A stretch of 64,000 nt of DNA, from NCBI GenBank assembly GCA_963810305.1, contig CAWEMY010000003.1, forward strand, positions 1 through 64,000, given 5' to 3'. The notes below the pieces were generated by a model. It ran no database searches and was not told the origin of the DNA. It saw only the letters and a program-made list of their open reading frames with translations. Source of the DNA: JACDCA01 sp963810305 (GTDB lineage: Bacteria > Acidobacteriota > Vicinamibacteria > Vicinamibacterales > 2-12-FULL-66-21). Positions 56,605-64,000 of the stretch are shown here, in pieces. Numbering within the stretch: the first letter of the stretch is position 1; each line of letters opens with the position of its first letter. A program made the position numbers and the translations under genes.

Positions 56605-58137
56605 ATGGACCACCGTGTTCTCCGGAATTCCGAATTGCGTTATCGCCGGCTGTTCGAAGCGGCGCGGGACGGCATCCTCATCCTCAACGCCGAAACGGGA
56701 AAAATCGTGGAGGCCAACCCCTTCATGACCGAGCTGCTCGGATACTCCCATGACCAGCTTCTGGGCAAGGAGCTGTGGGAAATCGGCGTCTTCAGAGACA
56801 TCGAGAGCAGCAAGGCCGCCTTCCGCCAACTGCAGCAGAACGGCGCCACCAGGTATGAAGACCTGCCCCTGCAGGACATCGATGGAGCCGTGCGGGAAGT
56901 GGAGTTCGTCAGCAACCTCTACGAAGAGGACGGGCGGGATGTGATCCAGTGCAACATCCGCGACATTACGGACCGCAAGCGACTCGAACGCCAGTTCGAG
57001 GACCATTCGAAGAGAATCGCGGAGGCGGATCATCTCAAGAGCGAATTCTTCGCCATTCTGTCGCACGAGTTGCGCACCCCCCTGACGGCGATTCGCTACG
57101 CGCTTCCGCACATTCAGAAGGCACCGCTCGACCCGTCAGCAAAGAGAGCCCTCGCTGTCATCGGGCGGCAGTTGACGCAACTCGTGCGTCTTCTCGATGA
57201 CCTGCTTGACGTGACGCAGGTCGAGAGCGGGAAAATTGCGCTGAAGACGGAGCCGGCAACGCTCGACTCGATCGTCGAAACCGCCGTCGAGTCCGTGTCG
57301 CCAGTCATCACCGCCGCGCGGCACGCGTTCGAGGTGGTGATGCCTCCTGAGCCGCTCCTGCTGGAAGTGGATTCTGCCCGGATATCGCAGGTAATCAGCA
57401 ACTTGTTGATGAACGCGGCCAAGTACACGCCGCGGGGCGGCAAGATCAGACTGGAAGTAGGCAGAGACAAGTCGGAGGCTGTCATCCGCGTCATCGACAG
57501 TGGCATGGGCATCCCGGAGGAGCAGTTGCCCAGGCTGTTCGAGATGTTCATGCAAATCAACCCTCCTGAGAAGTCCCACGGCGGGCTGGGTGTCGGGTTG
57601 TCGATCGCCAAACGCCTGGTGCAGTTGCACGGCGGCTCCATAGAAGCGCACTCGGGAGGGCCGGCACGAGGGGCGGAGTTTGTCGTTCGGCTGCCGCTGG
57701 CCGATTCACCGTCAACCAACCGGACGCAGCAGGCGCAGCCGGCGGATACTCGAGCGGCTCGCCGGCTGAGAGTTCTCGTTGCCGACGACAACTACGACCT
57801 GGTGCAAATGCTTCAACTGGCGGTTGAGACGATGGGCCACGATGTTCGCAAAGCACTCGACGGGCAAACCGCCATTTCGGCGGCCCTGTCATACAAGCCC
57901 GATGTCATCCTCCTCGATCTTGCCCTGCCGGTCGTCAGTGGTCTGGAGGTAGCACGTGAGCTGCGACGGCATCCCGAGTTGGCCAACACCCGTCTGGTCG
58001 CCCTGACCGGCCGGGGCCAGGCAATAGACCGTCGACACACCTCAGAGATCGGCTTTGACTACCATCTCACCAAGCCAACCGATCCGGAGGAGTTGGAAAG
58101 AGTGCTGGCGAGCCTGGCGGCGGAACGCGCGTCGTAA
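56605..58137 (+). CDS. Hybrid histidine kinase: PAS, HisKA, HATPase, receiver
   Basis: 510 residues, no membrane segment or signal peptide, so cytosolic. The PAS domain (YRRLFEAARDGILILNAETG...NPFMTELLGY) covers residues 12-125. Phospho-acceptor His154 is in FFAILSHELRTPL. ATP-binding boxes: N in NLLMNAAKYTPRGG, G1 VIDSGMGIPEEQL, G2 GGLGVGLSIAKRLV. The receiver starts near 394 (RVLVADDN), with phospho-acceptor Asp438 in VILLDLALP and Lys in TKPTDPEE. No separate response regulator or DNA-binding partner is adjacent. The output may pass to the receiver of another protein. Confidence 0.93.
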   Translation: MDHRVLRNSELRYRRLFEAARDGILILNAETGKIVEANPFMTELLGYSHDQLLGKELWEIGVFRDIESSKAAFRQLQQNGATRYEDLPLQDIDGAVREVEFVSNLYEEDGRDVIQCNIRDITDRKRLERQFEDHSKRIAEADHLKSEFFAILSHELRTPLTAIRYALPHIQKAPLDPSAKRALAVIGRQLTQLVRLLDDLLDVTQVESGKIALKTEPATLDSIVETAVESVSPVITAARHAFEVVMPPEPLLLEVDSARISQVISNLLMNAAKYTPRGGKIRLEVGRDKSEAVIRVIDSGMGIPEEQLPRLFEMFMQINPPEKSHGGLGVGLSIAKRLVQLHGGSIEAHSGGPARGAEFVVRLPLADSPSTNRTQQAQPADTRAARRLRVLVADDNYDLVQMLQLAVETMGHDVRKALDGQTAISAALSYKPDVILLDLALPVVSGLEVARELRRHPELANTRLVALTGRGQAIDRRHTSEIGFDYHLTKPTDPEELERVLASLAAERAS

Positions 58138-58169
58138 AGGATCCGCCGGGCGTAGGATAGGCATCCCGT

Positions 58170-60881
58170 ATGCCTCTGTCACCCGGGACCAGGCTCGGCC
58201 CATACGAAATCGTTGCCTTTCTTGGCGCGGGGGGCATGGGCGAGGTTTACCGCGCGCAGGACGTTCGCCTCAATCGCCATGTCGCCATCAAGATCCTCGC
58301 GCCGGCGCTGCACGCGACCGCAACGCTGCGCGACCGCTTCGAGCGTGAGGCAAAAGCCATCGCCGCGCTCGCGCATCCACACATCTGCACGCTCCACGAC
58401 GTTGGCAGTCAGGAGGGTATCGACTTCCTCGTCATGGAGCATCTCCAGGGGGAGACCCTCGCCGCGCGGCTGGCCCAGCGTCCAGTGCGGCCGCGGTCGA
58501 CGCCCTCAGGCTCGGCAAGTGCCAGCAAGAACGCCGCGGGAACAGCGGGGAAGCCGTCACACAGCGCCTCTCGATTCGAGCCCTTGCCTGTCGAGGAGAC
58601 GCTTCAGATCGCCACCGAGCTCGCTGACGCCCTGACCGCCGCGCATCGTGCCGGGGTCGTCCATCGCGATCTGAAGCCCGGCAACCTGATGCTCACGAAG
58701 CGCGGCGTCGTCGTGCTCGACTTCGGCCTTGCCAAGCTCGCCTCGGGTCATGTTGCGACCGCTGACATCGAGACGATCAGCGACGCGCGGCCGTTGACCG
58801 GCGCCGGAGCTGTCCTCGGGACGCTGCCGTACATGGCGCCTGAACAACTCGAAGGTCGTGACACCGACGCGCGCACCGACATCTTCGCGTTCGGCGCCAT
58901 TCTTTTCGAGATGCTCAGCGGACGCCGCGCCTTTTCAGGCGACTCACAAGCGAGCTTGATCGCGGCGATCATCGAGCGCGAACCGGCGTCCCTCACTGTG
59001 CTGTCACCCGGCACGCCGGCCTCGCTCGATCGACTCGTTCGAAAATGCCTGGCCAAAGACCCCGATGCGCGCTGGCAGAGTGCGAGCGACATCGCCGACG
59101 AACTTCGCTGGATCGCATCAGGTTCCGGCGTGACGGCCAGGGTCACCGCTGCCGCTCCGATGCGCCGCACGCGCAAGTGGTGGATGGTGGCCGGAGGTAT
59201 CACCGCGCTGCTGGTGGGCACCGCCGCGGTGTCGCTCTGGAAGACGCCCGGGAAGACACCAGCAACGGCGATAACCCACCGGCAGATCACCTACTCCGGA
59301 GAAATCGTGATGGCTGCGATGGCGCCCGACGGCAAGATGATCGCGTACGTCACCGGTGACGATCGTGAGGGGATGCAAGTATTCGTACGCGACCTGGCGG
59401 AAGGCCAGGCCGTGGAAATTCTGCGCCGACGGCTGGTAACCGATCTGGTGTGGATGCCGGATGGCTCTCGAGTGATCGTGGCCGGCTTCGACAAAGATGA
59501 TCGAGGGGCCTGGTCCGTCCCGAGACTTGGCGGCGACGCGCAGCGGCTGCGAGCCGAGGCAAAATTCGACGCGGCCTACGTGACGGTCGCACCCGACGGG
59601 TCGGCAGTAGCGCTCACCAGCATGGATCGACCAGGTTTCCAAGTGGTCACGCTCGACGGCCTGCGGCAGGCACCGGTCCGGCTGGAAGGGTTTCAGTGGC
59701 TGAATGGCATCGACTGGACACCCGAGAATCGAATCGCACTGTTGACGGTGGATGCGAATGGCCAGTCGATCGTCTGGACGGTCTCGCCGTCAGGCCAGGA
59801 CTTCCGTCGCCTCCATGCCAGTGGGGAACCGCTCGAGGGGCTCTGCTCCTCGCCTGACGGCCGGACTCTTTACACGTTCCGGCATCGCAACGATGCCGCG
59901 GAACTCATTCGACTGCGCACGGATACGGGCAATGACGTCCGGGCGGAAGTCGTGCTCAGCGGGGTTCCGGTGGCGCGTTCCGCGAACGCACGTCTCGACT
60001 GCAATGCCTCTCGTGACGGGGAGAGGTTGTTGTATTCCCGAGGATCGGCACACGCGAACCTGTGGAGCGCGGCGATCGACAAAGGAGTCGCAACGCCGAG
60101 CCCGATCACACGCGGCACATCGCTGCTCGGGCACCCGGCGATCTCACCTGATGGAGGATGGATCGCCGCCGTGGTTGGCACGGACGCAAACGCGCAGATC
60201 GTTCGTCTGCCGATTACCGGCGGAGAACCCGTCCGGCTGCGGCCTGGCGGCCCACCCGCCTGGTCGCCGGACGGCACGCAGCTGGCGTTCGTCGCTTCCG
60301 ACGGAGGAACGGACCGCGTTTGGGTGAGCGATCCTGATGGCCAGGGCGCCACACAGGTCATGGGAGCCGTTCCCTCCAACCCGTTTCTTATCTGGCTCCC
60401 GGATGGCCGACTCGCATGGTCCAAACCTGATGCGACCGACTTCAGGATTCGCTCGGTGAGCGACAGTTCCCGCCCGGAAGAAGGGCTCCAGACCGACAAG
60501 CCGGTCGGATGGATAATCGATGCCCGTTTCTCGCCGAAGGGAGATCAGGTCGCGGTTTACTGGAATCGCGACAAACACGTGGCGCTGTGGGTGATGGCCT
60601 GGCCCGGGCGCACGGCGCGCGAGCTGGCGCGGGACCTCTGGCCGATTGCGTGGTCAGCCGACGGCGAATGGATCTATGCGCACGACGAGAAGCGCGAGGT
60701 ATTGCGCGTGTCGGCAGCCACCGGCAGATCCGAGCTCGTCGCCCGCTTCCCGACCGGAAGCCTCGAGTTTGGCTGTGACATCACGCCCGATCGGAAGACG
60801 CTGATCTGCGCCGTCCAGGAACAACAGTCCGACGCGTGGCTCGCCGAGCACTTCGATCCCACTAACAATCGCGCGCGGTGA
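58170..60881 (+). CDS. Ser/Thr protein kinase with TolB-like beta-propeller
   Basis: 903 residues. The kinase domain covers residues 10-275. The glycine loop is FLGAGGMGEVYRA, Lys41 is in VAIK, Asp167 in HRDLKPGN, DFG in VVLDFGLAKL, and GTLPYMAPEQLEG is the APE region. Ala/Ser/Gly-rich insert (SGSASASKNAAGTAG) near residue 110. A membrane segment (WWMVAGGITALLVGTAAVSL) starts at about 337. TolB/WD40 propeller outside (GHPAISPDGGWIA, AWSPDGTQLAF). A PknB-like sensor architecture frequent in Acidobacteria. Complete. It lies 32 nt after the histidine kinase gene and may be co-transcribed. Confidence 0.93.
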   Translation: MPLSPGTRLGPYEIVAFLGAGGMGEVYRAQDVRLNRHVAIKILAPALHATATLRDRFEREAKAIAALAHPHICTLHDVGSQEGIDFLVMEHLQGETLAARLAQRPVRPRSTPSGSASASKNAAGTAGKPSHSASRFEPLPVEETLQIATELADALTAAHRAGVVHRDLKPGNLMLTKRGVVVLDFGLAKLASGHVATADIETISDARPLTGAGAVLGTLPYMAPEQLEGRDTDARTDIFAFGAILFEMLSGRRAFSGDSQASLIAAIIEREPASLTVLSPGTPASLDRLVRKCLAKDPDARWQSASDIADELRWIASGSGVTARVTAAAPMRRTRKWWMVAGGITALLVGTAAVSLWKTPGKTPATAITHRQITYSGEIVMAAMAPDGKMIAYVTGDDREGMQVFVRDLAEGQAVEILRRRLVTDLVWMPDGSRVIVAGFDKDDRGAWSVPRLGGDAQRLRAEAKFDAAYVTVAPDGSAVALTSMDRPGFQVVTLDGLRQAPVRLEGFQWLNGIDWTPENRIALLTVDANGQSIVWTVSPSGQDFRRLHASGEPLEGLCSSPDGRTLYTFRHRNDAAELIRLRTDTGNDVRAEVVLSGVPVARSANARLDCNASRDGERLLYSRGSAHANLWSAAIDKGVATPSPITRGTSLLGHPAISPDGGWIAAVVGTDANAQIVRLPITGGEPVRLRPGGPPAWSPDGTQLAFVASDGGTDRVWVSDPDGQGATQVMGAVPSNPFLIWLPDGRLAWSKPDATDFRIRSVSDSSRPEEGLQTDKPVGWIIDARFSPKGDQVAVYWNRDKHVALWVMAWPGRTARELARDLWPIAWSADGEWIYAHDEKREVLRVSAATGRSELVARFPTGSLEFGCDITPDRKTLICAVQEQQSDAWLAEHFDPTNNRAR

Positions 60882-60884
60882 AAG

Positions 60885-63093
60885 CTATTTCCCCTCCCCA
60901 ATGCCGTAGACGTGACCGAGCGTGCGGACGATGATCAGCCCGTCGGAGATTGCCGGCGTGCTCATGATCACTTCCTTCATCGAGTTCTTCGCCAGCTGCT
61001 CGTACTTCCGGCCGGCGCGGACGACGAAGACGTCCCCATCTTCGTTGGCGAAATACAGTTTGCCGTCGGCGGCAATCGGCGAGGCGGAGAACGAGCCGCC
61101 GGCGCCGACCCGCGCGCGGAGGATCCGCTCGCCGGTCTTGCCGTCGTAGCCACTCAGCACGCCGTCGTTGCCACACGTGTAGAGAACGCCGTCGTAGTAG
61201 ATCGGAGTGGGGATGTAGGTGCCCGACGTGTTGCTCCACGCGACCGCGTCGCTCGACGTCTTGTCCTTGGGCAGCGAAATGTCACCAGCCGCGGTCGGCC
61301 GGACGGCATAGATTGGCCGCACCGGAGGATAGCCGCCGGTGATGTAGATCAGTCCGTCTCCGACGACCGGCGTACCGACCGTGACTTCGGAGTTGGGCCC
61401 GAGCTTCCATAGCAGCTTGCCGGTTTCAGGATCGTAGGCGCGTACCGGTCGGTCCGTTCGTGACGATCTGCTTCCCGTCGAAGACCGTCGGAGTGCCCCA
61501 CGACGAGATCTCCTCCCGGTCCGTCTTCCACACCTGCTTGCCGGTCTTCACGTCGTAGGCGGCGATGAACGAATTCTTGTAGACGTCCGCCTGCACGATC
61601 ACCTTGCCGGCATGAATGATCGGCGAGCTCGAATGTCCCCACTGATACGTGGGATCGAAGAACCAGCCGCTGTCGAGGACGCCGACGTCGGTCTTCCACA
61701 GCGGCTTCCCGTTCATGTCCCACGCCGCGAGCATGCCGATCGATCCGAACATCGCAACCACGCGAGTGCCGTCGGTCACCGGAGTGGAGTTGGCCTGGGT
61801 GGACTTGGTGTGGCGCTTCACCTTCGGTACTCCGACGTGCGCCACGTTCTCCCACAGAATCTTGCCGGTCGCCTTATCGAGGCAGTAGATCTTCCAGGTG
61901 TGCTCCGAAAGGTCTTCGACCGGCGCGACATCGCCGTAGAGTCCGGTCCGGAATGTCTTGTCCCCTTTGCTGCTGATCGCGGTGACAGCAAAGACCTTGT
62001 CTCCCCAGACGATCGGGCTGGCGGTAGTAAAGCCGGGGATCGGCGTCTTCCAGCGGACGTTCTTTCCGTCCTCCACGTTCCACTCGGTCACCGCGCCCTG
62101 GCCATCGCCGTTACCGGAGGCGTTATTGCCACGGAATCCTGGCCAGGGGCGCGGCGCTGTCCGCGCCGCGGCCGGGGGAGCTGACGCAGAGGGTGCGGAG
62201 GGAGCTGACGCTGAGGGTGCGGAGGGGACTGACGCTGAGGGTGCGCCGGGTGCGGGGGGTGCGCCGGGGGCGGCGTCGGTCACCCGCGTGTACGACTGCG
62301 CCGAGCCGTTCCCCTGCGTCACGGTCAGACGCTCGATCGTTCCGCCGCGCCCCGCGAAGGCGAACGTGACGCCTGGCGCTTCTGCGATCGTGAATGCCGT
62401 CTCGGACGTCGGGAGCAGCCCAAACGCCTGCGGCGCCCCCTGCGGCTGAATGAGCAACTGATCACCCTTGAGCGTCACCACCATCGTGGCGTTGTCGTTG
62501 CGGTAGGTCGCCACGTACGACTTGAGCACGTCCGGGGAGATGGTTACGGCCGGGGCCACCGCCTCCGCCGGCATGCTCGCGATCTTCTTTTCGATCAGGG
62601 GAAGGATCTCGGGGTTCGGCTCACGTTTGGCGACCGCGAGGGCGGCGCGCAGGTTGGCGGCAGTGAGCCCTTTGGCTTCGAGGGCCGCAGTGACCAGCGG
62701 CACGTTCTTGCGCTGGACACCCATCACGAGCGCGTCCCCCGCGCCTTCGGACCCGCGCTCGAGCAGCAGAGCGGCGGCAGGCGTGTGGTTGTTCATCAGC
62801 GCCATCATCAACGGGCGGAATTTGTAGAAGCTGTCGAGCGCGTTGACCTCTGCGCCACGGTCGATCAGGAGCTTGATGACCTCCACGTGCCCCTTGTCGG
62901 CGGCGAAGAACAATGCCGTGGCCTTGTAGCGGTTCCCGGAGTTGATCTCGGCGCCGCTGTCGAGCGCCTTGGTGACGCGGGCGACATCGCCGGCGCGTGC
63001 GGCGTTCCACAACTCCTCGTTGAGGGCGGTCTTGTCGGTGGCTTGCGGCGTTTGGGCCAGGATCAAGGCAAGAAAGGCGGCTGAAATCATCAT
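60885..63093 (-). CDS. Ankyrin repeat and PQQ-like propeller protein (frameshifted)
   Basis: About 735 residues. Signal peptide (MMISAAFLALILAQ). Ankyrin repeats span about residues 25-150 (YKATALFFAADKGHVEVIKLLIDRGAEVN). A small beta domain (YVATYRNDNATMVVTLKGDQLLIQPQG) follows. A PSAPSASA linker comes from a 24-bp repeat. The last half is a PQQ-like beta propeller (WKIYCLDKATGKILWENVAH; AAYDVKTGKQVWKTDREE). The frame breaks near 61438: NGPTGTR is followed in the next frame by AYDPETGKL and closing blades to 60885. Secreted or periplasmic, likely for protein contacts. Convergent with the kinase gene (3-nt gap), divergent from the CocE gene. Confidence 0.85.
62176..62247. repeat. 24-bp coding minisatellite, three units
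   Basis: Three near-identical 24-bp units encoding eight residues (PSAPSASA) on the minus strand, in the linker before the propeller. A multiple of three, so copy change keeps the frame. Confidence 0.85.
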
Positions 63094-63219
63094 GGTTCAG
63101 GGCTCCTGATCGCGGATAGGATAGCGCGATCATCCGCCTTCGCGCAGAGCGCTTCGGCGGGACAGGTCGGCTCATCGGCGAATGGAGCCGTCAGATCGGC
63201 TAACGGAGGTCAGCGCGCC

Positions 63220-64000
63220 ATGTATGTAGTCACTCGTCGTCTCTTCCTGGCCTTGACGGTCGCGATCATCGCGGCCTCGGCTGTGGTGCCGGCTCAGCGC
63301 GGCGGCCAGATGACCGCCGAGCAAATGGAGCAACGCTGGCAGCTCGAGCGGGAGCTGCAGTCGCTCGCGATCGTGGATCGCAAGGTGATGATGCCGATGC
63401 GGGACGGCGTCCGGCTGGCCACCGATATCTACCGTCCCAAAAATGCCAGCGGCAAGGTGCCGATTGTCTTCGTGAAGACGCCGTACAACTTCAACTACTG
63501 GGACGTAAGGAATCGGGTTCCATCCGACATGACCGCGGCGCTGACCGCCATCAAGCGGGGCTACGCCTACGTCGTCCAGAACGAGCGCGGACATTTTTTC
63601 TCCGAAGGGAACTACGACATTCTCGGGCCGCCGGCCACCGACGGCTACGACACGATGGACTGGCTCGGGAAGCAGGAATGGTCCAACGGGAAGGTCGGTG
63701 CAACCGGCTGCTCGTCGACCGCGGAGTATCAGCCGGCGGTAGCGGCACAGGGACATCCCGCGTTCGCGGCGATGAACGTGCAGGGCTTCGGCGCCGGGAT
63801 CGGTCGCGTCGGGCCGTACTTCGAGCAGGGCAACTGGTACCGCGGCGGCGCGGTGCAGATGCTGTTCATCACCTGGATCTACGGGCAGCAGAACCAGGTC
63901 CGCCCGATGTTCCCACCGAACACACCGCAGGCGGACCTCGTCGCCGCATCTCGCCTGTTCGACCTTGCGCCCCAGATGCCGTCGGTCGACTGGTCGAAAG
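63220..64000 (+). CDS. CocE/NonD-family hydrolase (3' partial)
   Basis: At least 260 residues to the window end. Signal peptide (RRLFLALTVAIIAASAVVPAQ). VMMPMRDGVRLATDIYRP is the classic opening of CocE/X-Pro dipeptidyl-peptidase (S15) proteins. GYAYVVQNERGHFFSEGNY and WSNGKVGATGCSSTAEYQPAVAA follow. The serine in GCSST is at the nucleophile position, but the usual GxSxxG elbow is relaxed. Start ATG 63220 with GGAGG 10 nt upstream. The rest of the triad is beyond the window. Acyl-ester or X-Pro peptide hydrolysis is expected. Confidence 0.92.
   Translation, partial: MYVVTRRLFLALTVAIIAASAVVPAQRGGQMTAEQMEQRWQLERELQSLAIVDRKVMMPMRDGVRLATDIYRPKNASGKVPIVFVKTPYNFNYWDVRNRVPSDMTAALTAIKRGYAYVVQNERGHFFSEGNYDILGPPATDGYDTMDWLGKQEWSNGKVGATGCSSTAEYQPAVAAQGHPAFAAMNVQGFGAGIGRVGPYFEQGNWYRGGAVQMLFITWIYGQQNQVRPMFPPNTPQADLVAASRLFDLAPQMPSVDWSK

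Overview
The window looks like a piece of a high-GC Acidobacteriota chromosome, most likely class Vicinamibacteria. This is inferred from family content, not from a marker phylogeny. The evidence is four large duplicated FtsX/MacB-type permeases of the acidobacterial ADOP type, five small PadR regulators, TolB-propeller sensors on a winged-helix or a Ser/Thr-kinase head, and tandem amidohydrolase and M14/M16 peptidases.

Layout. 1-3.1 kb: an mrfA-mrfB (yprA-yprB) DNA-repair pair. 3.2-12.6 kb: four PadR-led modules (two with ADOP permeases, one with a short membrane protein, one with a HAAS/DUF1700 protein), plus ribosomal protein L31 and an unknown membrane protein. 12.6-20.7 kb (minus strand): the core proteostasis cluster tRNA-Leu, tig, clpP, clpX, lon, engB, rho. 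20.9-24.1 kb: Ku and an egtB-egtD ergothioneine pair. 24.3-29.2 kb: a DUF5916 barrel protein, a WYL regulator, a TMEM175-like channel and two small coupled genes of unknown function. 29.3-35.6 kb: the fifth PadR and its ADOP, then a winged-helix/TolB sensor divergent from a beta-helix lipoprotein. 35.7-45.4 kb: a DUF2207 protein, an M16 peptidase pair, a PadR-less ADOP and an M14 carboxypeptidase. 45.6-52.9 kb: addB, addA and a rhodanese. 53-64 kb: cupin, double amidohydrolase, hybrid histidine kinase, Ser/Thr kinase with TolB propeller, ankyrin/PQQ-propeller protein, and the start of a CocE-type hydrolase.

Themes. Double-strand-break and crosslink repair recurs (MrfAB, Ku, AddAB). PadR modules are compact autoregulatory units: in four of five the partner gene overlaps the padR stop by 4 nt, and four padR starts sit next to or inside a palindrome.

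Two genome-scale oddities stand out. First, the window is full of short repeats: several palindromic families, and many loci with tandem arrays of about 7 nt whose motif differs per locus. Both kinds lie between genes and inside reading frames (mrfA, engB, egtB, addB, addA, amidohydrolase), and several genes take their stop codon from a palindrome. Second, I count 16 single-frame disruptions in otherwise well-conserved genes, including tig and engB. Most look like one-base indels in GC-rich runs, so sequencing error is the leading explanation. The two in mrfA and engB coincide with heptamer arrays and deserve separate treatment. Gene coordinates below span such disruptions, and each one is stated. 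No stretch longer than 300 bases lacks a gene.
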